Part shown: one piece after another, positions 34,665-42,352 of the stretch
How the letters are laid out: each line of letters starts with the position of its first letter
Numbering within the stretch: position 1 is the stretch's first letter
DNA from: Pseudomonas sp. CBZ-4
GTDB lineage: Bacteria; Pseudomonadota; Gammaproteobacteria; Pseudomonadales; Pseudomonadaceae
DNA length: 53,437 nt
Reading direction: 5' to 3'
Assembly: GCF_000346755.1 (NCBI RefSeq)
Contig: NZ_ANNV01000027.1
Coordinates: 1-53,437, forward strand
Program-made: the position numbers and the translations under genes
The notes under the pieces: model-generated
The model's database searches: none
Told to the model about the DNA's origin: nothing
Seen by the model: only the letters and a program-made list of their open reading frames with translations

Positions 34665-35197
34665 GGTTTAACTCCTTGCTTGTTCAGCCAGGCAATAGTG
34701 GCAGGCGAGGCCTGGCTCAGCGGGATGGAACCCTGGTGCATGCTGCCGTCCCAGCCTTCCATGGTGACCCACACTTCGGCGTCGGCCGGGGTGCGTTCCG
34801 GGATCGGCAGGGCGGCGCCCATGCGGTACGGCGTGCCAAAGAAGATCACCCCGGCGGCGCGCAGGCTGCGGGGCTTGCCGATACGCAGGTAGGTGGCCTT
34901 GACCTGCTCGGCGCAGGTGTCGCACAGGGCGGCGTTGAAGAATTTCATCGGCCCGGCCGGGTCGGGGCGCGGGGCTTCGTTGCGAAACTCGGCGAGGGTC
35001 AGGCTCCAGGGCCCGACCTGCACGTCACCGGCCACGCGTTCGCCGATGCCGGTGTCGCCACGGAACAACGCGGCGTCGGCAAAGTACTTGGGCATGAAAC
35101 CCAGGGGCACCAGCAACAGCAGGACATTGATGTGAAAACGCCATTTCAGCCAAAAGGCCCGCAGCGGCGAAGGCGGTGCAGCAACGACTTTGCTCAT
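34661..35197 (-). CDS. fpvH: FpvH, inner-membrane partner of FpvG
   Basis: 178 aa. One N-terminal helix (FHINVLLLLVPLGFMPKYFA) precedes a periplasmic domain with a CxxC motif, ALCDTCAEQ (Cys92 and Cys95), and VWVTMEGWDGSMHQGSIPLS. In P. aeruginosa FpvH is needed with FpvG for efficient reduction of ferri-pyoverdine. The CxxC could hold a metal or serve as a redox pair; this is inference. Confidence 0.85.
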   Translation of the reverse strand: MSKVVAAPPSPLRAFWLKWRFHINVLLLLVPLGFMPKYFADAALFRGDTGIGERVAGDVQVGPWSLTLAEFRNEAPRPDPAGPMKFFNAALCDTCAEQVKATYLRIGKPRSLRAAGVIFFGTPYRMGAALPIPERTPADAEVWVTMEGWDGSMHQGSIPLSQASPATIAWLNKQGVKP

Positions 35198-36396
35198 GGG
35201 TGGGCCTCCGAGGTTTCAGTCTGCATGGCCGGGGTGGCCGCCGGCGCGCGCTGGGTCTTGGCTTCGCGCTTGAGGGCATTGAGGGTGGCCAGGGCGGTGC
35301 GTTTGGTCCAGATCAGCAGGCCGCTCAACACCATCATGCTCATGATCAGGCCGAAAAAGGCCCAGATCAGCTTGATCCACAGGCCGCCAAAATCACCGGT
35401 GTGCAGCGGGCGCATGGATTCGGTGACGAACTCCAGTTTGGAGCGGTCGGAGAGCAAGTGCGCCGCAGCGACCTCGCCGTCATACGGGTTGATCTGTGCG
35501 GTCTGGTACATCAGCGGGTACCAGCCGCGGCCGCCAATCTGCAAGTGGCTGTAGGCATTCAGCGGCAGGCTGACGAAACTCGCCTCCAGCCCCGGGATGC
35601 GCTGGGTGGCGATCTTGATCGCCTCGTCCACCGGAATCATCGGCGCCGGCACGCCGGGTTGCGACATCGGCACCTTCTCCCGGGCGATCACCGGGATCAC
35701 CGGCTCGGTGGAGATGGAAATCTGGTTGTCCCCCAGGATCGCGCGGATCAGGAACCAGATGCCGGTGACGGCGATCACCAGGATGAACCAGATCGACCAG
35801 ATACCGCTCAGGCGGTGGAAGTCGCCCCAGAAGATCCGCGCACCGTGGCGCACACGCAGGGTGGGGCGCAGGAAGCCTTTCCAGAATTTCTTGTACACCA
35901 CCAGCCCGGTCACCAGCGACGCCAGCAGCGGAATGCCCAGCGCCGACACCAGGTACCAGCCCCAGCTGTAGCCATTGGTGAACGGCACCAGCCACCAGCC
36001 ATGCAGGGCACGGGTAAAGGCCTGGAAGTTGAAGGACGGGCTGATGCCCTGGATCGCGCCGGTGTAGGGGTTGACGTACACCTCGACGGAGCGCCCGTCG
36101 GGGTAGCTGAGGTCGACGCTGAGGGCGAAATGGGATTCGTCAGGGCGGCTGATCGACTGGACGAACACCGCAGGTTCATCGCGCTTGATGGCGGCGATCA
36201 CCTGGTCGTAGCTCAGCGGTTCGGCATCATCCGACGGCTTGCTTGCGCGGATGTCCGGGTTGGCCAGCCAGACGATCTCCTGGCTGACCACCGCCAAGGT
36301 GCCGGTGACACAGACGATCAGTACAAAAAACCAGATGGGCAATGCCAGCCAGCTATGTACGAGAAACCAGAGTTTTGAACGTGACTTCTTCGACAT
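35194..36396 (-). CDS. fpvG: FpvG, PepSY-domain reductase for ferri-pyoverdine
   Basis: 400 aa with four membrane helices of the PepSY-TM family. The first helix is SWLALPIWFFVLIVCVTGTL; later ones include FHRLSGIWSIWFILVIAVTG and LIWAFFGLIMSMMVLSGLLI. Conserved His in LVHSWLALP and DFHRLSG suit haem or metal binding. In P. aeruginosa FpvG reduces Fe3+ bound to pyoverdine in the periplasm, releasing Fe2+. It is the first gene of the eight-gene operon. Confidence 0.92.
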   Translation of the reverse strand: MSKKSRSKLWFLVHSWLALPIWFFVLIVCVTGTLAVVSQEIVWLANPDIRASKPSDDAEPLSYDQVIAAIKRDEPAVFVQSISRPDESHFALSVDLSYPDGRSVEVYVNPYTGAIQGISPSFNFQAFTRALHGWWLVPFTNGYSWGWYLVSALGIPLLASLVTGLVVYKKFWKGFLRPTLRVRHGARIFWGDFHRLSGIWSIWFILVIAVTGIWFLIRAILGDNQISISTEPVIPVIAREKVPMSQPGVPAPMIPVDEAIKIATQRIPGLEASFVSLPLNAYSHLQIGGRGWYPLMYQTAQINPYDGEVAAAHLLSDRSKLEFVTESMRPLHTGDFGGLWIKLIWAFFGLIMSMMVLSGLLIWTKRTALATLNALKREAKTQRAPAATPAMQTETSEAHP

Positions 36397-36649
36397 GGGG
36401 ATGCGGGTCTTGAGCGGAGGGGGCGATGGAGGCCCGGGAAAGGCCGGTCGTAGCTTTTGCTGACGCGACGGGCTGTATCTAAGTTAAGACGGATGAGAAT
36501 CGGAAATCCCTAACCCGGAAATGAAAGTAAATGTTTCTGCGCCCCCCGATCGAACACGAAACATGTTCCCAGCCTTCACCCAGGCGCCGTTGATAGGGGC
36601 GCCGGGCTCCGTAGGATGGGCGCATACCGTTGCGTGAGCCCGAAGAAAA
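36397..36649. other. Divergent promoter region of fpvG and the leuC-like gene
   Basis: 253 bp without a gene. A partial Fur half-site, ATGAGAAT, is at 36493-36500, and a minus-strand TAACT-N16-CGT resembling the PvdS iron-starvation box (TAAAT-N16-CGT) overlaps 36460-36484, but both are weak. An imperfect dyad, GAACA-N7-TGTTC, is near 36550-36566. I consider regulation by Fur or PvdS plausible from the genes, only weakly backed by these motifs. Confidence 0.35.
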
Positions 36650-38077
36650 ATGACCGCCAGAACCCTCTACGACAAACATATCGACGCCCACACGGTGTGC
36701 GCCCTGGATGACCAGGGCCATGTGCTGCTTTATATAGACCGCCAGGTGATCAACGAATACACCAGCCCCCAGGCGTTCAGTGGCCTGCGTGAAGCCGGGC
36801 GCACGGTGTGGCGCCCCGGCACGGCGCTGGCAGTGGTTGACCATGTAAACCCCACCACGCCTACACGCATTGCGGCGATGCCCGACGCGGGCGGTGCACG
36901 GCAGGTGTCATACCTGGCGGAGAATTGCCGGGACTTTGGCATCGAACTGCTGGACATCCTCGACAAGCGCCAAGGCATCGAGCATGTGATCGCCCCGGAG
37001 CAGGGCTTTATCCTGCCGGGCATGGTGATCGCTGCCGGTGACAGCCACACCACCACCTATGGCGCCCTCGGCGCGTTCGGTTTTGGTATCGGCACCTCCG
37101 AAATCGAGCACCTGCTGGCCTCGCAGACCCTGGTCTACAAGCGTTTGAAGGCGATGCGCGTGACGGTGGATGGCGCGCTGGCGCCGGGCCTGACGTCCAA
37201 GGATGTGATCATGGCGCTGATCGGCAGGATCGGCAGGATCGGCGCGTCCGGTGCCACGGGTTACGCCATCGAATTCCGTGGCTCGACCATTGATGCGCTG
37301 AGCGTCGAGGCGCGCATGACCATCTGCAACATGGCAGTGGAGGCCGGTGCGCGGGGCGCGTTCATGGCGCCGGATGAAAAGGTCTTCGCCTACCTCAAGG
37401 ACAAGCCACGTGCGCCGCAGGGCGCGCTGTGGGAGCAGGCGTTGGCGGGCTGGCGCCAACTGCATTCGGACGCCGACGCGGTGTTCGACCGCGAAGTGCA
37501 CCTTGACGCCACCACCCTGCAACCCATGGTCACCTGGGGCACCAGCCCCGACCAGGCCGCGCCCATCGGCGCCCGCGTGCCGGACCCGCAGGCGGTCAGT
37601 GACCTGATCCTGCGCCAGGACATGCGTCGTGCCCTCGACTACATGGGCCTGGAGCCCGGCATGGCGCTGAGTGACATCGTCATCAGCCATGCGTTTATCG
37701 GCTCCTGCACCAACGCACGCATCGAAGACCTGCGCGACGCCGCCCGCGTGGTGCGCGGCAAACAGGTGGCCACGCATGTGCGGGCGATGATCGTGCCCGG
37801 CTCCACCGAAGTACGCGACCAGGCCGAGGCCGAAGGGCTGGCGGCGATCTTTATCGACGCCGGCTTTGAATGGCGCCAGTCGGGCTGCTCGATGTGCCTG
37901 GCGATGAACGACGACGTGCTGGCCCCCGGCGACCGCTGCGCCTCCAGCACCAACCGCAATTTCGAAGGCCGCCAGGGCGCGGGCGCACGCACCCACCTGA
38001 TGAGTCCGGCGATGGTCGCCGCTGCCGCCATCACCGGCCGTCTCACCGACATCCGCCACTTTGGAGACCGTTCATGA
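36650..38077 (+). CDS. leuC: 3-isopropylmalate dehydratase large subunit-like (LeuC family)
   Basis: 475 aa aconitase-superfamily subunit. The iron-sulfur cluster and active-site motifs are present: GDSHTTTYGALGAFGFGIGT, FIGSCTNARIEDLRDA and SGCSMCLAMN. It would isomerise 2- to 3-isopropylmalate or hydrate a related acid. The standard LeuC has THGAFGAL where this has TYGALGAF, a change near the active site. A tandem 9-bp duplication at 37220-37237 inserts three residues (IGRIGRIG). There is no leuB or leuA nearby, so it may be a paralog used on another 2-methylmalate-like substrate. Confidence 0.88.
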   Translation: MTARTLYDKHIDAHTVCALDDQGHVLLYIDRQVINEYTSPQAFSGLREAGRTVWRPGTALAVVDHVNPTTPTRIAAMPDAGGARQVSYLAENCRDFGIELLDILDKRQGIEHVIAPEQGFILPGMVIAAGDSHTTTYGALGAFGFGIGTSEIEHLLASQTLVYKRLKAMRVTVDGALAPGLTSKDVIMALIGRIGRIGASGATGYAIEFRGSTIDALSVEARMTICNMAVEAGARGAFMAPDEKVFAYLKDKPRAPQGALWEQALAGWRQLHSDADAVFDREVHLDATTLQPMVTWGTSPDQAAPIGARVPDPQAVSDLILRQDMRRALDYMGLEPGMALSDIVISHAFIGSCTNARIEDLRDAARVVRGKQVATHVRAMIVPGSTEVRDQAEAEGLAAIFIDAGFEWRQSGCSMCLAMNDDVLAPGDRCASSTNRNFEGRQGAGARTHLMSPAMVAAAAITGRLTDIRHFGDRS

Positions 38078-38688
38078 GCCTGCAACCCTTTACCCACGTC
38101 ACCGGCAAGGCCGCGCCGATGCTGGCGGCGAATATCGACACCGACGTGATCATGCCCAAGCAGTTTCTCAAGGGCATCGACCGAAGTGGGCTGGATCGTG
38201 GGTTGTTCTTTGATTTGCGCTTTCTGGCCAGCGGTGAGCTGAACCCTGGGTTCGTGCTGAACCAGCCGGGCTGGCAAGGGGCGAGCTTTATGGTGGTGGG
38301 GCCGAACTTCGGCTGTGGCTCCAGCCGCGAGCATGCGGTGTGGGGGTTGCAGCAGATGGGGATTCGGGCGCTGATCGGCAGCAGTTTTGCCGGGATTTTT
38401 TATGACAACTGCCAGCGGAATGGGGTGTTGTTGATTACCTTGGACGAGGCGGTGTTACAGGGGCTGGGGCAGACGGTCAGCCGGGCGGACGGGGCGCAGA
38501 TCAGTGTGGACTTGGAAGCACAAGAGATTCAGTTGGTGGATGGGCAAGTGATCCCGTTCCAGATCGACACCTTGCGCAAGACTGCGCTGTTGTTGGGGTT
38601 GGATGCGATAGGCAGCACCTTGCAGCGCAGTGAACAGATCAAGGCCTTCGAGCACCGACACCTGCAAGCCAACCCCTGGCTCAACTGA
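38074..38688 (+). CDS. leuD: 3-isopropylmalate dehydratase small subunit-like (LeuD family)
   Basis: 204 aa, the swivel domain of the isomerase. Signatures are NIDTDVIMPKQFLKGIDRSG, the substrate loop GPNFGCGSSREHAVWGLQQM and FAGIFYDNCQRNG. Its ATG overlaps the leuC-like stop (ATGA). Length is standard. It forms the heterodimer with the large subunit. Confidence 0.92.
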   Translation: MSLQPFTHVTGKAAPMLAANIDTDVIMPKQFLKGIDRSGLDRGLFFDLRFLASGELNPGFVLNQPGWQGASFMVVGPNFGCGSSREHAVWGLQQMGIRALIGSSFAGIFYDNCQRNGVLLITLDEAVLQGLGQTVSRADGAQISVDLEAQEIQLVDGQVIPFQIDTLRKTALLLGLDAIGSTLQRSEQIKAFEHRHLQANPWLN

Positions 38689-38705
38689 CACACCTCAGTA
38701 CAAAT

Positions 38706-38794
38706 TGTGGGAGCTGGCTTGCCTGCGATTGCGGTGGATCAGCTTGCAAATCTGTGACTGACAGACCGCTATCGCAGGCAAGCCAGCTCCCACA
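38706..38794. repeat. Paired REP element (REPIN), copy C
   Basis: Inverted arms TGTGGGAGCTGGCTTGCC and GGCAAGCCAGCTCCCACA, with one base difference in the inner part, around a 29-bp centre. It lies 18 bp after leuD and separates it from the convergent LysR gene. Confidence 0.9.
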
Positions 38795-38823
38795 TGAGTA
38801 CTCATTCCAAGTTGGGAGCTGGG

Positions 38824-39738
38824 TTAGATGGAGAGCTGCTTGAAGTGCTCCTGCAAAAACTCCACACACGCCCGCAACTTCCCGGAGTGCGCCAACCGTG
38901 TCGGGTACACCGCCCACACGTTGGCGCTCTGGGAATAGTCATGCAGCACCTGCACCAGCGTGCCTTGCTCCAGCAATGGCTGCACATCCCACAGCGAACG
39001 CAGCAACACGCCGCGCCCATCCAGGGCCCACTGCAACACGATCTCGCCATTGTTCGACGACAACGGCCCACGCACGCGCACGCTGGCCGGCGCGCCGCGG
39101 CTCTCCAGGTTCCAGATGCCAAACGCGTTGTCGCGTTCCTTGATTACCAGGCAATCGTGTTGCTCCAGGTCACCCAACTGTTGTGGTGTGCCTCGGCGCT
39201 CTAAATACGAGGGCGCGGCGCACAGCACCCGTCGATTGCTCACCAGGCGCCGGCCGATATGCTGGCCGGGGATGTCATCGCCGACGCGGATCTCCAGGTC
39301 GAAGCCTTCGTTGACGATATCCACCACGCGGTCGAACAGGTCCAGGCGGATTTCCAGGTCCGGGTACTGTTGCGCCAGCAAGGACACGGCGGGGGCCACA
39401 TGGTTGCGGCCAAAGCCGAAGCTGCTGCACAGGTGCAGGTGCCCGCGCGGGCTGTCGTGGGCGTCGGACAGTTCATCGGACAGTTGCTGGAAGTCTTCGA
39501 GGATGCGCACCGCCCAGCGCTGTACCCGTTCGCCGTCTTCGGTCACGGCGATGCGCCGGCTGGTGCGGTGCAACAGGCGCGTGGCCAGGGTGGATTCGAG
39601 GATCTGGATGCGCTTGCTCACATACGCCGGCGACAGCCCCAGCTCATCGGCGGCGGCCGCGAAGCCCGCCTTGCGGATCACGGTGAGGAATACCCGCAGG
39701 TCTTCGGGGAGGGGCACGGTATCTTTCTTATGGGTCAT
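38824..39738 (-). CDS. LysR-family transcriptional regulator (DmlR-like)
   Basis: 304 aa. The helix-turn-helix is LRVFLTVIRKAGFAAAADEL followed by GLSPAYVSKRIQILESTLATRL without gaps in this frame. The effector domain is of the type linked to tartrate, malate and related dicarboxylates (DmlR/TtdR-like). ATG 39738 was chosen; ATG 39777 adds 13 residues with no conservation. It is convergent with the leuCD pair, separated by a REP element, and upstream of no gene on its own strand nearer than the hydrolase. Confidence 0.85.
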   Translation of the reverse strand: MTHKKDTVPLPEDLRVFLTVIRKAGFAAAADELGLSPAYVSKRIQILESTLATRLLHRTSRRIAVTEDGERVQRWAVRILEDFQQLSDELSDAHDSPRGHLHLCSSFGFGRNHVAPAVSLLAQQYPDLEIRLDLFDRVVDIVNEGFDLEIRVGDDIPGQHIGRRLVSNRRVLCAAPSYLERRGTPQQLGDLEQHDCLVIKERDNAFGIWNLESRGAPASVRVRGPLSSNNGEIVLQWALDGRGVLLRSLWDVQPLLEQGTLVQVLHDYSQSANVWAVYPTRLAHSGKLRACVEFLQEHFKQLSI

Positions 39739-39777
39739 CGCAAGCAGACGTGGCGGCATGAGCCGCCAGAATAGCAC

Positions 39778-40653
39778 TCAGCGCAGAAAGGCCAGGACTT
39801 CGCCCAACAACAACTCGGGGGCTTCCTCGGCGAGGTAGTGACCGGCGGGCAGGGCTTTGCCGCGCACGTTGGTGGCGACTTGCTGCCATTCCTTGAGCGG
39901 CTCGAAACAGCGCCCGACCGTGCCTTCGGCGCCCCACAGCACCAGCAGCGGCAGGTCGAGGTGTTTGCCCGCGTCGATATCCGACTGGTCGTGCGCAAGG
40001 TCAATGCCCGCCGATGCGCGGTAGTCCTCGCAGATGCCGTTGGCAGCGCCCGGCAGCTTGATGCAGCGCAGGTATTCGGCGAAAGCCTCATCGGTGAACG
40101 GCTTGAACCCGGCGCTGCGACTGCCCATCACGCTGCGCAAGTACAGCTCGGGGTTGCTCTCGATCAAGGCTTCCGGCAACGGCGCCGGGCGGATCAGGAA
40201 GAACCAGTGCCAGTAGGCGCGGGCAAAGGCTTCGTCTGTTTGCGCGTACATCGCCAGCGTCGGTGCGATGTCCAGCAACACCATGCGTTGCACGGCGCCA
40301 GCGTGGTCCAGGGCCAGGCGATGGGCGACGCGGGCGCCACGGTCGTGGGCCAGTACCGAGAAGCTGTTGAAGCCGAGGGTGCGCATCAGTTCGACGCTGT
40401 CCCGGGCCATTTCCCGTTTCGAGTAGTTGGCGTGATGATCGTCGGCTGGCGGTTTGCTGCTGTCGCCATACCCGCGCAGGTCGGCGGCGACCACGGTGAA
40501 GTGTCGGGCCAACTGCTCGGCGACTTTGTGCCAGATCACGTGGGTTTGCGGATGCCCGTGCAGCAGGAGCAGGCCGGGGCCCGTGCCGCCTTTGCGGTAG
40601 CTGATGTCGACGCCGTTGACGTGGCAATGGTCTTTCTGGAAGCCGGCGAACAT
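39778..40653 (-). CDS. Alpha/beta hydrolase, haloacetate/fluoroacetate dehalogenase-like
   Basis: 291 aa. The nucleophile elbow is AHDRGARVAHRLAL with Asp in place of Ser, the mark of haloacid/haloacetate dehalogenases. The HW pair typical of fluoroacetate dehalogenases is seen in YWHWFFLIRPAPLPE, and Asp/His of the triad would lie in WGAEGTVGRCFEPLKEW and AGHYLAEEAPE. The oxyanion stretch is LLHGHPQTHVIWHKVA. ATG 40653 has AAGGGG upstream. A true dehalogenase is likely, but an epoxide hydrolase with the same fold cannot be excluded. It is 39 bp upstream of the LysR gene on the same strand. Confidence 0.85.
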   Translation of the reverse strand: MFAGFQKDHCHVNGVDISYRKGGTGPGLLLLHGHPQTHVIWHKVAEQLARHFTVVAADLRGYGDSSKPPADDHHANYSKREMARDSVELMRTLGFNSFSVLAHDRGARVAHRLALDHAGAVQRMVLLDIAPTLAMYAQTDEAFARAYWHWFFLIRPAPLPEALIESNPELYLRSVMGSRSAGFKPFTDEAFAEYLRCIKLPGAANGICEDYRASAGIDLAHDQSDIDAGKHLDLPLLVLWGAEGTVGRCFEPLKEWQQVATNVRGKALPAGHYLAEEAPELLLGEVLAFLR

Positions 40654-40793
40654 GGAATGACCCCTTGTGAGAATGGTCTGCATCGTGGAATCAGTGGGTG
40701 TAGGTGGCAAGGGGTAAAGCGTGGAGGGGGGGTTCATGAAGTGTGTAGGAAGGGTCTTTCAACCAATGAAGATCCGGCATGGGAACCGGCTGG

Positions 40794-40882
40794 TGTGGGA
40801 GCGGGCTTGCCCGCGATTACGGAGTGTCAGGCGAGGTATTCGTCACAGGCAGACCGCTATCGCGGGCAAGCCCGCTCCCACA
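40794..40882. repeat. Paired REP element (REPIN), copy D, variant arms
   Basis: The arms read TGTGGGAGCGGGCTTGCC and GGCAAGCCCGCTCCCACA; the GCGGG form differs from copies A-C (GCTGG). It sits between the VOC gene and the dehalogenase-like gene, both on the minus strand. Confidence 0.9.
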
Positions 40883-40900
40883 TTGGATGTGTGTCAGTCC

Positions 40901-41362
40901 TTAACTCTGTTGGAACATCGCTTCGGCACGCTGGCGAATCTGCGCTTCAGTCAGCTCCTCTTTGTGCGTGGCCATGAACCACACATGGCCGAACGGGTCT
41001 TTCAGCGTGCCGGAGCGGTCGCCGTAGAACTGATCCTTGGGTTCTGAGATCACGGTGCCACCCGCGGCGATGGCTTGTTTGTACTGCGCATCCACATCGT
41101 TGACATAGAGGTGGATACCGACACTGGTATGCCCGTCGCGCGGGCTGCCGAAGGCACTTTCATCGCAGGGCGAGCCGAGCATGATCGGCGAGTCGCCGAT
41201 GCGTAACTCGGCGTGGCCGACCTTGCCGTCGGGCATGTCCAGGCGCATGACTTGGATGGCATCGAAGGCTTTTTTGTAGAACTCGATCGCTTCGGCGGCT
41301 TTTTCAACGCCCAGGTACGGCGTAATACTGTGAAAGCCCTCGGGGATAGGCTTGACGCTCAT
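40901..41362 (-). CDS. VOC-family protein, PhnB/YdhR-like glyoxalase fold
   Basis: 153 aa with two beta-alpha-beta-beta-beta units. Stretches are ITPYLGVEKAAEAIEFYKKA and FGDRSGTLKDPFGHVWFMAT (YGDR here), which match the PhnB group of the vicinal oxygen chelate superfamily. The His/Glu metal-ligand pattern is incomplete by eye. It may be a resistance-like or unknown small-molecule enzyme. ATG 41362 has AAGGAG; an earlier start at 41416 adds 18 Pro/Lys-rich residues. Confidence 0.82.
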   Translation of the reverse strand: MSVKPIPEGFHSITPYLGVEKAAEAIEFYKKAFDAIQVMRLDMPDGKVGHAELRIGDSPIMLGSPCDESAFGSPRDGHTSVGIHLYVNDVDAQYKQAIAAGGTVISEPKDQFYGDRSGTLKDPFGHVWFMATHKEELTEAQIRQRAEAMFQQS

Positions 41363-41436
41363 TTCGTTCTCCTTGGGTGGTGGTTTTGGAGGGACGGCTT
41401 TTTCACTATAGGTCACGTCTCCAAGGCAGCCACCTT

Positions 41437-41886
41437 TCAGGGTTGTGTGGTGGGCTCCAGCAACTGTGCCCCTGGCCCACGCTCTCCCAACTGATCATCC
41501 TGATTGCGCAGCGGGCACGCCTCCAACGACAAACAGCCACAGCCGATACAACCATTGAGCTTGTCGCGCAGCAGCAACAACTTGTTGATGCGCTCATCCA
41601 GATCCTCGCGCCACAGCGCCGACAGGCGTTCCCAATCCTTGGCCGTCGGCGTGCGCCCATCCGGCAGTGTTTGCAGCGCCTCGCCAATCGTCGCCAGGGG
41701 TATGCCCAGGCGCTGGGCGATCTTGATCACCACCACGCGCCGCAACACGTCACGTGGATAGCGCCGCTGATTGCCCGCGTTGCGATTACTTTTGATCAGT
41801 CCCTTGTTCTCGTAGAAATGCAGCGCCGTCACCGCTACACCGCTGCGCGCCGCCAATTGGCCGACGGTGAGTTCCTTGTTGATCAT
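41437..41886 (-). CDS. soxR: SoxR, redox-sensing MerR-family regulator
   Basis: 149 aa. The MerR DNA-binding part is [20 protein letters not shown] followed by [18 protein letters not shown]. The long dimerisation helix leads to the [2Fe-2S] ligands Cys113, Cys116, Cys118 and Cys124 in [15 protein letters not shown]. It senses redox-cycling drugs such as phenazines in pseudomonads. ATG 41886 is taken; earlier in-frame start adds 20 residues that overlap its own operator. Confidence 0.95.
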   Translation of the reverse strand: MINKELTVGQLAARSGVAVTALHFYENKGLIKSNRNAGNQRRYPRDVLRRVVVIKIAQRLGIPLATIGEALQTLPDGRTPTAKDWERLSALWREDLDERINKLLLLRDKLNGCIGCGCLSLEACPLRNQDDQLGERGPGAQLLEPTTQP

Positions 41887-41906
41887 GCAAAAACCCCTAA
41901 CAGTGC

Positions 41907-41937
41907 TTGACCTTGACTTAACTAGAGGTTTTACCCT
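41907..41937 (+). promoter_or_regulatory. SoxR-box promoter with 19-bp spacer
   Basis: -35 TTGACC (41907-41912) and -10 TACCCT (41932-41937) are separated by 19 bp, the over-long spacing of MerR-type controlled promoters. The SoxR box CCTTGACTTAACTAGAGG (41911-41928) lies in the spacer; it matches CCTCAAGTTAACTTGAGG at 14 of 18 positions. It should drive the monooxygenase-fold gene when SoxR is oxidised. Confidence 0.75.
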
Positions 41938-41986
41938 GCGTGGCATCGGATCGCAAGATTCTGCCTACAGAGAAAGGGGAGTGTTC

Positions 41987-42352
41987 ATGCAGGTATCAGA
42001 GAAGAATCGCAGCTTCACTCAATTGATCGAATTTCAGATCGAACCCCGCCAGCAAGGCGCCCTGGTGGCTGCGTTGAGCACCCAAAGCGAGCGCCTGGCG
42101 CAAGGCCATGGCGGTTTTATCAATGCGAGTGTGCAGGTCAGCGACGATGGGCGGCGGGTGCTCAATTACCTGCAATGGCGCTCCCGTGAGGACGGCGAGG
42201 CGGCGTTTAAATGCTTTGAGCATGGCGAGGAAGATTTCTGGACGCTGATCCGCGCCCACCAGGCCACGGCCGTGACCTTCGGTTCGTTCCAGGTGCTGCG
42301 CAGTTTCGAGCGCAGCCATGACAATGCCTTGCACTGCCGTCTAGATGGATAA
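41987..42352 (+). CDS. Antibiotic-biosynthesis-monooxygenase (ABM) fold protein, probable SoxR target
   Basis: 121 aa with the dimeric ferredoxin-like ABM fold: LIEFQIEPRQQGALVAALST, HGGFINASVQVSDDGRRVLN and a second beta-sheet. Members act on quinones, haem or small aromatic compounds; the exact reaction is open. ATG 41987 follows AAAGGGGAG. It is divergent from soxR behind a SoxR box and its stop overlaps convergent sfnR by 12 bp. Confidence 0.83.
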   Translation: MQVSEKNRSFTQLIEFQIEPRQQGALVAALSTQSERLAQGHGGFINASVQVSDDGRRVLNYLQWRSREDGEAAFKCFEHGEEDFWTLIRAHQATAVTFGSFQVLRSFERSHDNALHCRLDG

